From assembly GCA_900552225.1 (NCBI GenBank), contig URYX01000137.1, positions 1-5,189 on the forward strand: a stretch of 5,189 bases of DNA. The letters are read 5' to 3'. This stretch comes from an uncultured Oscillospiraceae bacterium. Its GTDB lineage: Bacteria > Bacillota > Clostridia > Oscillospirales > Acutalibacteraceae. This document shows, piece by piece, positions 1-5,189 of this stretch (position 1 is its first letter; the number at the start of each line of letters is the position of its first letter). Below the pieces are notes generated by a model, which made no database searches, was not told the DNA's origin, and saw only the letters and a list, made by a program, of their open reading frames with translations. The translations under genes and the position numbers were made by a program.

Positions 1-388
1 CGTAGAGCAGGAACCAAAAGCGCTCCGTCTCCACCACCTCACGAATCCCGGCATACGCATAGTTCGTGCAGAAATAGGTGCCGCGCGTTTCCATATACTC
101 AGTATAAAACACCGTGTATTCCTCTGTCAAGTGGTCATTGGCACTTTGCAGCCCTTTTTTCTGCATCCGCGGGGTCAGCAGGAGCAGAAGCACTCCCATC
201 AGGGACACCGCCATCACAATGACGGCGATTTCACTTTTCAGAAACAGCAGCAAAAGCCCCAGCACCGCCCCGACGATACAGACCGCCATAGGCAGGCCCG
301 TCGAGGGGCTTTTCCGCATGCTCACCCTCGCCATATCCTCAAACATCTCCGGCGACGGCACCGTTCTCACCTTATACAGCGGCTCCAT
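1..388 (-). CDS. YcxB-like small membrane protein (partial, 3' end outside window)
   Basis: This reading frame stays open for 129 codons and leaves the window at its left edge, so the C-terminus is missing. After a soluble N-terminal stretch of about 31 residues come two hydrophobic segments, roughly residues 32-50 and 53-72, separated by a very short KSE turn. Next are a basic patch (R74, K77, K78) and the start of a beta-rich soluble region. That region has the spacing seen in the YcxB-like C-terminal domain: TVFYTEYMETRG (92-103), then a Y-A-G-I-R-E-V-V-E-T block (112-121) followed by an aromatic FWFLLY. The family is usually about 160-190 residues with two membrane helices, and its function is unknown. 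The ATG at 388 is preceded by GGGAGG six bases upstream, and the gene begins 17 bases before ispE ends, in another frame. Gene reality is well supported; the family name is a recognition by pattern. Confidence 0.8.
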   Translation of the reverse strand, partial: MEPLYKVRTVPSPEMFEDMARVSMRKSPSTGLPMAVCIVGAVLGLLLLFLKSEIAVIVMAVSLMGVLLLLLTPRMQKKGLQSANDHLTEEYTVFYTEYMETRGTYFCTNYAYAGIREVVETERFWFLLY

Positions 389-1253
389 GGTCTTCCTCCC
401 CTACCGTACACGGATGACACACAAACACCTGCCCGAACGGCTGCATCGCCTGCGCGCAAAGCTGCGCATCCCCGGTATTGCCAAACAGCGCATACACGGC
501 CGAGCCGCTGCCGGACATGCAGACACCCCACGGGGCGAACACCTCCAGTGCACGGCGCACGGCCGCCACCTCCGGCAGCTGCAGCGCCGCCTCGAACTGA
601 TTGAACAGCGCCCCGGCCGCACCGACGGGGTTTCCCGTCTCCAGCGCGGCACATACCGCCTGCTCGCGTGCTTCCCATTTCTCCGGCAGCGCCGTCCCGT
701 CAATTGCCCGGTACGCCGCACCGGTCGATACCGCAGCGGGGGGCTTGACGATCACCGCAGCCACCGCACCGTCGAGAGACCGCAGAGGCTGCAGCCTCTC
801 CCCGATCCCGGTACACAGCGCCGCACCGCCCCGTACACAAAACGGCACATCCGCGCCGATAGCCGCGCCCATACGGCACAGCTCGTCCGCAGAAAACGGG
901 GCTCCGTACAGCCGGTTCATCGCACGCAGCACGGCCGCCGCATCCGCGCTGCCGCCGGCCAGACCCGCCTGCTGCGGGATGCACTTCTCCACCGTCACGG
1001 TGACGCCGCCCTTCAGGCCGCTCTGCCGGTAAAACAGCTGTGCGGCGGCAAATGCCGTGTTGCGCCCGTCGGTCGGCAGTGTCGGATCGGACAGCGACAG
1101 CTCGACTCCCTCCGGCCGCTCCGTCACCGTCACCGTATCGCAGAGATCCACCGTCTGCATCACGGTACGCAGCTCGTGGTACCCGTCGGAACGCCGCCCC
1201 GTTACTGCCAATGTCAGATTCAGCTTGGCATATCCCTTTTCGGTCACCGTCAT
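372..1253 (-). CDS. ispE: 4-diphosphocytidyl-2-C-methyl-D-erythritol kinase (IspE)
   Basis: IspE is the cytoplasmic GHMP-family kinase that phosphorylates the 2-hydroxyl of CDP-methylerythritol with ATP in the MEP pathway to isopentenyl diphosphate. The 293 residues match the usual family length of about 280-300. Motif 1 is AKLNLTL with catalytic K10 and N12, and the substrate-binding YHEL follows at 25-28. The ATP-binding glycine-rich loop GLAGGSADAA is at 97-106. The block GADVPFC (133-139) carries the catalytic aspartate D135. The third GHMP motif, MSGSGSAV, is at 246-253. All key residues are present. The ATG at 1253 overlaps the aminotransferase stop in ATGA, and GGAGG (1261-1265) sits seven bases upstream. 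The usual clostridial neighbours of ispE vary; here it follows an aminotransferase with no obvious pathway link. An enzyme of another GHMP subfamily is unlikely. Confidence 0.96.
   Translation of the reverse strand: MTVTEKGYAKLNLTLAVTGRRSDGYHELRTVMQTVDLCDTVTVTERPEGVELSLSDPTLPTDGRNTAFAAAQLFYRQSGLKGGVTVTVEKCIPQQAGLAGGSADAAAVLRAMNRLYGAPFSADELCRMGAAIGADVPFCVRGGAALCTGIGERLQPLRSLDGAVAAVIVKPPAAVSTGAAYRAIDGTALPEKWEAREQAVCAALETGNPVGAAGALFNQFEAALQLPEVAAVRRALEVFAPWGVCMSGSGSAVYALFGNTGDAQLCAQAMQPFGQVFVCHPCTVGEEDHGAAV
395..400 (-). promoter_or_regulatory. Ribosome binding site of the YcxB-like gene, inside ispE
   Basis: GGGAGG lies six bases before the ATG at 388, entirely within the last codons of ispE. 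It fixes the start of the YcxB-like gene and implies that ribosomes finishing ispE reach this site, which would allow translational coupling. Confidence 0.7.
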
Positions 1254-2428
1254 GACAACTCCTCCAGGAACTCCTGCATACGTCCGAGCGCCTCCCGGAT
1301 ATGCTTGACCGAGTAGCAGTACGAAATCCGCACAAACCCCTCACCCGATACACCGAACGCATTGCCCGGAACCACCGCCACATGCTTTTTCTCCAAAAGC
1401 TGCCGGCAGAATTCCTCCGAGGAAAGCCCGGTCGAGCGGATACAGGGGAATACGTAAAAGGCCCCCTCCGGCTCAAAGCAGGACAGCCCCATTTTCCGAA
1501 GTCCGTCCACGATCAGGCGCCGGCGGCTGTCATATTCCGCCCGCATTCTCTCAATATCCTCGTCGCCCTCCTGCATGGCCTCGACCGCGGCGTACTGCGC
1601 CATCGTCGGCGCACACATGATGGCATACTGATGGAGCTTGAGAATCGGCTTAATGATCGGCGCCGGCGCGCAGACATAGCCGAGGCGCCAGCCGGTCATG
1701 GCATACGCCTTGGAGAAGCCGCTGATCAGCACCGTCCGCTCCCGCATTCCGGGGAGCGAGGCCAGACTCACATGCCGCTCCTCCCCATAGGTCAGCTCGC
1801 CGTAAATTTCGTCCGACAGCACCAGCAGATTGGTCTCCCGCAGCACAGCGGCAATCTCCTCCAGGTCGGAGCGGCGCATCACGCCGCCGGTCGGATTGTT
1901 CGGAAACGGCAGAATCAGCAGCTTGGTACGCGGAGTGATGGCCCGGCGCAGGGCCTCCGCCGTCAGGCGGAACCGGTCCTCCTCGCGGGTCTCAATGGCC
2001 ACCGGCACGCCGCCGCAAAGCCGCGTCAGCGGATCGTAGCATACAAAGCTCGGCGTCGGAATCAGCACCTCGTCTCCGGGCGTCACCAGCGTCCGCAGGG
2101 CGAGGTCGATGGCCTCGCTGCCGCCGACCGTCACCACAATTTCCGAGGCGGGGTCGTAGTGTGTCTGAAACCGGCGGTCAAGATAGCCGGAAATGGCCTC
2201 ACGCAGGGCCAGCTGCCCGGCGTTGGCGGTATACCAGGTTTTTCCCTTTTCCAGGGTGTCGATGGCGGCCTGCCGGATATGCCACGGGGTGGAAAAATCC
2301 GGCTCTCCGATGGTCAGAGACACCACATCCCCCATCGTGGCCGTCAGGTCAAAAAAGCGGCGGATACCGGAGGGGGGAATCGCAGCCACCGCAGGATTGA
2401 TCAATGCTCCGTAATCCATGGGTCTCAC
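1250..2428 (-). CDS. Class I/II PLP-dependent aminotransferase (alanine/aspartate/aromatic type)
   Basis: This is a fold-type I, PLP-dependent aminotransferase of 392 residues, the normal length for the class I family, expected in the cytoplasm. Visible landmarks are SLTIGEPDF near the N-terminus (37-45), the WYTANAG segment with Y66, and N178 in FPNNPTGG. Further along are D206 and Y209 in SDEIYGELTY, the Schiff-base lysine K240 in SGFSKAYAMTGWRLG with R248, and R367 in FVRISY, which binds the substrate carboxylate. The catalytic set is complete. The sequence style resembles Bacillus PatA and AlaT (YugH) proteins, so alanine, aspartate or aromatic amino acids are plausible substrates, but sequence alone does not decide. 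The start is a GTG at 2428 overlapping the regulator's stop (GTGA). The next in-frame ATG, three codons on at 2419, lies too far from the Shine-Dalgarno sequence. The gene forms a coupled pair with the Lrp-type gene before it. Confidence 0.93.
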   Translation of the reverse strand: MRPMDYGALINPAVAAIPPSGIRRFFDLTATMGDVVSLTIGEPDFSTPWHIRQAAIDTLEKGKTWYTANAGQLALREAISGYLDRRFQTHYDPASEIVVTVGGSEAIDLALRTLVTPGDEVLIPTPSFVCYDPLTRLCGGVPVAIETREEDRFRLTAEALRRAITPRTKLLILPFPNNPTGGVMRRSDLEEIAAVLRETNLLVLSDEIYGELTYGEERHVSLASLPGMRERTVLISGFSKAYAMTGWRLGYVCAPAPIIKPILKLHQYAIMCAPTMAQYAAVEAMQEGDEDIERMRAEYDSRRRLIVDGLRKMGLSCFEPEGAFYVFPCIRSTGLSSEEFCRQLLEKKHVAVVPGNAFGVSGEGFVRISYCYSVKHIREALGRMQEFLEELS

Positions 2429-2898
2429 AGTTCCCCTCTCTCGTCCTTTTCCTCACCGAGGAAGATCACATTGTGCTCCTTGTAGCGGCGCAGCACAAAA
2501 TGCGTCGCCGTGGAAATCACCGAATCCAGCGTAGCGAGCCGCTTGGCCACGAACATGGCCACATCCTTGAAGGTGCGCCCGGTCACCAGGATGGAGAAGT
2601 CGTAGCCGCCGGACATCAGATAGATGCTCTCTACCTCGTCAAAGCGCATTATGACCTCCGCCAGCTCCTCAAAGCCGCGGTCACGCTTCGGCGTCACCTT
2701 CAGCTCGATCAGCGCCGTCACATATTCCCGGTCGGTGCGGTCCCAGTCAATCAGCGCCTTGTAGGCCCGGATGACGCCCTCCTTCTCCCACTGCGCGATC
2801 TGCGCCCGCACCTGCTCCTCCGTCATTCCCGTCATCACCGCAAGCTGCGCATCCGTCATACGTGCATCCGTGTCCAACAGCTTCAAGAGCTTTTCCAT
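2425..2898 (-). CDS. Lrp/AsnC-family transcriptional regulator
   Basis: The protein has 157 residues, the standard Lrp/AsnC length. The N-terminal winged helix-turn-helix covers about residues 1-50: TDAQLAVMTGM (15-25) forms the helix before the turn, and TEEQVRAQIAQWEKEGVI (26-43) is the recognition helix plus the family's E-G-V-I ending. The C-terminal effector-binding/oligomerisation (RAM) domain runs from about 58 to 140, with the characteristic SGGYDF (96-101) and the S-V-I-S-T-A-T-H-F-V-L strand (126-136). Such proteins form dimers to octamers that bind amino acids and often regulate the adjacent gene. The coupled aminotransferase downstream is the likely target, as in the Bacillus alaR-alaT pair; that is inference. 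The ATG at 2898 has GGAGG (2906-2910) seven bases upstream. A short charged tail, GEEKDERGEL, follows the domain. Confidence 0.93.
   Translation of the reverse strand: MEKLLKLLDTDARMTDAQLAVMTGMTEEQVRAQIAQWEKEGVIRAYKALIDWDRTDREYVTALIELKVTPKRDRGFEELAEVIMRFDEVESIYLMSGGYDFSILVTGRTFKDVAMFVAKRLATLDSVISTATHFVLRRYKEHNVIFLGEEKDERGEL
2432..2440 (-). promoter_or_regulatory. Ribosome binding site deciding the GTG start of the aminotransferase
   Basis: GAGAGGGGA lies just before the GTG at 2428; its GAGG core (2435-2438) is six bases upstream. For the alternative ATG at 2419 the same core would be about 15 bases away, so the GTG is preferred. The site is within the last codons of the Lrp-type gene. Confidence 0.6.
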
Positions 2899-2936
2899 AG
2901 GTATTCCTCCGTTTTCAAAAAAGTAATCAGCCGACC
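2899..2936 (-). other. Short intergenic gap between yitT and lrp
   Basis: The 38-bp gap is AT-richer than its surroundings, with a run of six T on the minus strand, and ends in the lrp Shine-Dalgarno sequence. I see no GC-rich stem before the T run, no paired -35/-10 boxes and no clear inverted repeat that could be an Lrp operator. It is one of only two gaps in the window. Confidence 0.6.
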
Positions 2937-3836
2937 TCAGGTGTTGCCGTCCTTGTCCGGGAAGCCCTCACCGAGCGTCTGCTCCGTCGCCACGATAATC
3001 GTAAATGCATGGGGATCGATGGCCTTGACCAGCCGCCTGAGCTGGTACACCTCCGACGGCCGCACCGCGCACATCAGCACCCGGCGATCCTTGCCCGTAT
3101 AGGCCCCGTAGGCCTGCAGCATCGTCACGCCGCGGCTGATGCCGGACATGATGCCGTCGGCAATCTCCTGCTCCTTCTCCGTAATAATGAGCAGCATCCG
3201 CCCCGAGTCTCCGCCGTACATGATGGCGTCGATCACACGGGTGGAGACATAGATCGTGATGGTAGCGCACAGACCGGTCTGCACCTCGTGGAACGCCAGC
3301 ATGGAAATCACCACGATCACGGCATCCACCAGCAGCAGCAGACGGCCGATCGGAACATACGGCATCCTCCGCTCGATCAGGCGCGCCACCACCTCGCTGC
3401 CGCCCGTGGTGGCCCCGCGGGCAAACACCAGCCCGATGCCCGCGCCCATAATCAGACCGCCGAAAATGCTCACCAGAATGCGTTCTCCGGTGTCCTGTGC
3501 GATATACTGCGGGATAAAGCCCGCATTTTTCTCCAGCAGATCCATGATCAGCGAGGACAGCACGGTCACAATCGCCGTGCGTACCGTAAACTGACGGCCG
3601 AGACGCCACCACGCGACCAGCAGCAGCGGAACGTTCATCAGCAGCGTCAGCGTACCGATGTCCAGCCACGGCAGCTTATAGCTGATGATGGTGGCAATCC
3701 CCACAAAGCCGCCGGGGGCAATGGCATTCGGTGCCGTAAAAATAATGACGCCGAGAGAATACAGGATACTGCCGACAACATAGACCAGCGTATCCAGGGC
3801 ATACCGCCCGAGCCGTGTCTTTCCCACCTGCTTCAT
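2937..3836 (-). CDS. YitT family membrane protein (DUF161 plus DUF2179)
   Basis: This 299-residue protein has the YitT-family architecture: a multi-pass membrane region followed by a soluble C-terminal DUF2179 domain. Hydrophobic segments are visible at roughly 14-35, 43-57, 61-77, 85-101, 119-139, 163-182 and 190-207. Family hallmarks are APNAIAPGGFVGIATI (35-50) after the first helix and the ARGATTGGSEVVARL block (139-153). DUF2179 spans about 225-285, with SRGVTMLQAYGAYTGKDRR (234-252) and the closing D-P-H-A-F-T-I-I (274-281). The biochemical role is not established; a transporter has been suggested for the family, but no substrate can be read from this sequence. The ATG at 3836 overlaps the mrnC stop in ATGA, with GGAGG (3847-3851) ten bases upstream, slightly long but acceptable. 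Bacillota often carry several paralogues, so no gene symbol is given. Confidence 0.93.
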   Translation of the reverse strand: MKQVGKTRLGRYALDTLVYVVGSILYSLGVIIFTAPNAIAPGGFVGIATIISYKLPWLDIGTLTLLMNVPLLLVAWWRLGRQFTVRTAIVTVLSSLIMDLLEKNAGFIPQYIAQDTGERILVSIFGGLIMGAGIGLVFARGATTGGSEVVARLIERRMPYVPIGRLLLLVDAVIVVISMLAFHEVQTGLCATITIYVSTRVIDAIMYGGDSGRMLLIITEKEQEIADGIMSGISRGVTMLQAYGAYTGKDRRVLMCAVRPSEVYQLRRLVKAIDPHAFTIIVATEQTLGEGFPDKDGNT

Positions 3837-4219
3837 ACCCGCTCATCCTCCTGCAGCAATACGGAGAAAAGCTCCTGCAGCCGCTCCGTCCGGTCGCTCA
3901 GATACAAATATCCGATCAGGGCTTCGAGGCCCGTGGCCGTATGATAATCGTCGCCGGTGCGCGCGGTTTTGGCGTTGCGTCCGCGCTTGAACACCGCAAG
4001 CTCCTGCTCCGACAGCAGCGGCCGGATCCGGTCAAAGGCCTTCCGCTGCGCCTCCGCGCAGACCATCGACACCGCCATTTTATGCAGCACCCCCGTCGGG
4101 CGATTCGCCTTGGCCGCCAGATGCTCCCGCACCATCAGCTCATAGACGCCGTCCCCGACAAAGGCGAGCGTAATCGGGCTGAGTGTGCGCACGTCCACAT
4201 CCTCCGGATACAGCCTCAT
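3833..4219 (-). CDS. mrnC: Mini-ribonuclease III (MrnC)
   Basis: Mini-III is a dimeric RNase III-like endonuclease that lacks the double-stranded RNA-binding domain and, in Bacillus subtilis, matures the ends of 23S rRNA. The 128 residues consist of the catalytic domain only, slightly shorter than the roughly 130-145 typical of the family. The signature LAFVGDGVYELMVREHL (18-34) holds the catalytic D23. The basic RGRNAKTAR block (79-87) follows, and YHTATGLEALIGYLYL (92-107) provides the second metal-binding acidic residue, E99. The start at 4219 is the first possible one, because an in-frame TGA lies seven codons upstream. The gene follows obg after 51 bp and overlaps yitT by four bases. In Bacillus the gene lies after cysS instead. 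A full-length RNase III is excluded by size. Confidence 0.95.
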   Translation of the reverse strand: MRLYPEDVDVRTLSPITLAFVGDGVYELMVREHLAAKANRPTGVLHKMAVSMVCAEAQRKAFDRIRPLLSEQELAVFKRGRNAKTARTGDDYHTATGLEALIGYLYLSDRTERLQELFSVLLQEDERV

Positions 4220-4270
4220 ATCCCGCCCCCGCTTTCCTCATACTCCCGGAGCCCTCGGTGCTTCCCGGGG
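4220..4270 (-). promoter_or_regulatory. obg-mrnC gap with weak ribosome binding site
   Basis: The 51-bp gap is GC-rich. The only purine-rich Shine-Dalgarno-like element is AGGAAA about 13 bases before the mrnC ATG, too far for ideal use; the intervening bases are a G-rich tract. A five-base CCCGG/CCGGG pairing with a 15-base loop exists on the minus strand, but no T run follows, so it is not called a terminator. All other complete genes here have a strong GGAGG- or GAGG-type site. Confidence 0.45.
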
Positions 4271-5189
4271 TCAATACACAAAGGTAAATTCGCAGTCGTA
4301 AACGCTGACCGTGTCGCCCTCCTGCACACCGGCCGCCTCCAGCGCGTCAATGACGCCGCCCGACTGCAGCACACGCTCAAAGTACTGCATGCTCTCGTAA
4401 TCGGTCGGATCGATCTGCCGCATCACGCGCAGCAGCCATTCGCCCTCCACGAAGAACACACCGTCCTGCCGCGTGATGCGTACCGAACGGTCCGCCAGGC
4501 GGTCCACCTCCGGCAGCGCCTCCGGCTCCGCCTCAAACGCGCGGATGGGCGGCAGCTTCTGCAGCTGCTCCGCGCAGGCATCGACCAGCTCCTTGGTACC
4601 GTGCGCAATGGCCGCCATCATCGGGAAATAGGCATAGCCGCGCTCCCGCATGGCCTGCTCAAAGGCCGTCAGCTGCTCCTCGGTCGCCAGGTCGCATTTG
4701 TTGCCGGCCACCACCATCGGCAGCTCCGCCAGCGCCGGGCTGAAGGTTTTCAGCTCGCGGCAGATCGTGTCGAAATCGGTCAGCGGATCGCGTCCCTCAC
4801 TGCCGGACACGTCCACCACGTGCACCAGCAGGCGGCAGCGCTCCACATGCCGCAAAAATTCGTGTCCGAGGCCGACGCCCTCGCCGGCCCCCTCAATAAT
4901 TCCCGGAATATCCGCCATCACGAAGGAGGAGCCCGCCTCCACCCGCACCACACCGAGCACCGGCGTCAGCGTCGTAAACGGATAATTGGCAATCTCCGGC
5001 TTGGCCTCACTCACCACGGAAATCAGGGTGGATTTCCCGACGTTCGAGAACCCGACCAGCCCCACATCCGCCAGCAGCTTCAGCTCCAGGGTCACCTCCA
5101 GGGCTTCTCCGGGAATTCCCGGCTTCGCGAACCTGGGCACCTGACGGGTGGCGGTGGCAAAATGGATATTCCCCCAGCCGCCCTTGCCG
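4271..5189 (-). CDS. obg: GTPase Obg/CgtA (partial, 5' end outside window)
   Basis: Obg is an essential P-loop GTPase associated with the large ribosomal subunit, acting in 50S assembly and stress signalling. The visible 305 codons lack about the first 115-125 residues of a normal 420-430-residue protein. The frame enters with the end of the glycine-rich Obg fold, GGWGNIHFATATRQ (3-16). The G domain follows: P-loop GFSNVGKST (46-54), switch I NYPFTTLTP (68-76), G3 DIPGIIEGA (93-101) and G4 NKCD (163-166). The G5 position reads MAA (191-193) where family members usually have a serine-alanine pair. A C-terminal OCT domain, about 235-305, begins V-R-I-T-R-Q-D-G-V-F-F-V and includes DPTDYESMQYFERVL; it is the extension typical of Bacillota Obg. 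The GTG at 5140 is internal, since homology continues upstream to the window edge. The gene probably heads or continues a ribosomal protein operon to the right. Confidence 0.96.
   Translation of the reverse strand, partial: GKGGWGNIHFATATRQVPRFAKPGIPGEALEVTLELKLLADVGLVGFSNVGKSTLISVVSEAKPEIANYPFTTLTPVLGVVRVEAGSSFVMADIPGIIEGAGEGVGLGHEFLRHVERCRLLVHVVDVSGSEGRDPLTDFDTICRELKTFSPALAELPMVVAGNKCDLATEEQLTAFEQAMRERGYAYFPMMAAIAHGTKELVDACAEQLQKLPPIRAFEAEPEALPEVDRLADRSVRITRQDGVFFVEGEWLLRVMRQIDPTDYESMQYFERVLQSGGVIDALEAAGVQEGDTVSVYDCEFTFVY

Larger units (their letters stand above)
372..5189 (-). other. Putative seven-gene operon
   Basis: Seven consecutive genes share the minus strand: obg, mrnC, yitT, lrp, aminotransferase, ispE and the ycxB-like gene, which continues past this interval to the window edge. 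Junctions are, in order, 51 bp, a 4-base overlap, 38 bp, a 4-base overlap, a 4-base overlap and a 17-base overlap. No terminator-like hairpin with a T run was found at any junction. Single-transcript status is inferred from spacing. Confidence 0.7.

Noticed and set aside
936..965. GLAGGSADAA variation in the IspE ATP loop (Ala for Gly, Ala for Ser)
   Set aside because: Small-residue substitutions at these positions are common in IspE proteins and the core GGS and Asp are kept, so it is not notable.
114..1316. 400-codon open frame on the plus strand over ispE
   Set aside because: It lies antisense to a well-conserved ispE with all catalytic motifs; its translation is rich in Arg, His and Pro with no recognisable domain, as expected for a shadow in GC-rich DNA.
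700..1476. 258-codon minus-strand frame overlapping ispE and the end of the aminotransferase
   Set aside because: It is out of frame with both genes, Arg/Gly-rich and has no homology pattern; both overlapped genes are intact.
1301..2485. 394-codon open frame on the plus strand over the aminotransferase
   Set aside because: It is antisense to a complete aminotransferase, low in complexity and motif-free. Long antisense frames are common in GC-rich genes.
2899..2945. Possible terminator or internal promoter before lrp (T6 run, TTGAAAA element)
   Set aside because: Only a three-base-pair stem (ACC/GGT) can be formed near the T run, and no -10 box lies at the right distance from the TTGAAA before the start codon.
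3009..3944. 311-codon plus-strand frame over yitT
   Set aside because: The translation is dominated by His, Gln, Asp and Arg, with no domain, and mirrors the hydrophobic codons of yitT.
4220..4270. Hairpin between obg and mrnC
   Set aside because: The CCCGG/CCGGG pairing is short with a large loop and no T run, so it does not qualify as an intrinsic terminator or a riboswitch.
1..5189. Mobile elements, CRISPR arrays, tRNA/rRNA, direct or inverted repeat families, defence genes
   Set aside because: None was seen on either strand; all genes are chromosomal families with similar composition, and the space is filled by coding sequence.

Overview
The window is a gene-dense, GC-rich stretch of bacterial chromosome in which every supported gene lies on the minus strand. 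In transcription order (right to left) they are: obg (5' part outside the window), mrnC (Mini-ribonuclease III), a YitT-family membrane protein, an Lrp/AsnC-family regulator, a class I PLP aminotransferase, ispE, and the first 129 codons of a small YcxB-like membrane protein that runs off the left edge. Mini-RNase III, an Obg with a C-terminal OCT domain, YitT/DUF2179 and YcxB-like proteins together point to Bacillota. High GC with this gene mix best fits a GC-rich clostridial lineage (Oscillospiraceae-like), but this is an inference from gene content, not from a database search.

Layout: 4271-5189 is obg, followed by a 51-bp gap and then mrnC (3833-4219). The stop of mrnC overlaps the start of yitT in an ATGA. 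After yitT (2937-3836) comes a 38-bp gap, then lrp (2425-2898). The lrp stop overlaps the GTG start of the aminotransferase (1250-2428), whose stop overlaps the ispE start in another ATGA. The ispE stop lies 17 bases inside the ycxB-like gene. No convincing terminator or promoter is visible between any of the genes, so the block reads as one operon with strong potential for translational coupling. Its promoter must lie to the right of the window, perhaps upstream of ribosomal protein genes such as rplU-rpmA, which often precede obg in Bacillota.

Functionally the operon mixes ribosome and rRNA maturation (Obg, Mini-III), amino-acid metabolism with a probable dedicated regulator (Lrp plus aminotransferase), isoprenoid precursor synthesis by the MEP pathway (IspE), and two membrane proteins of poorly known function. 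No mobile element, CRISPR array, RNA gene or repeat family was found. The region is essentially ordinary core genome. The most useful points for a second look are the ycxB-like gene truncated by the window edge, the linkage of mrnC to obg, the coupled Lrp-aminotransferase pair and an altered G5 motif in Obg.
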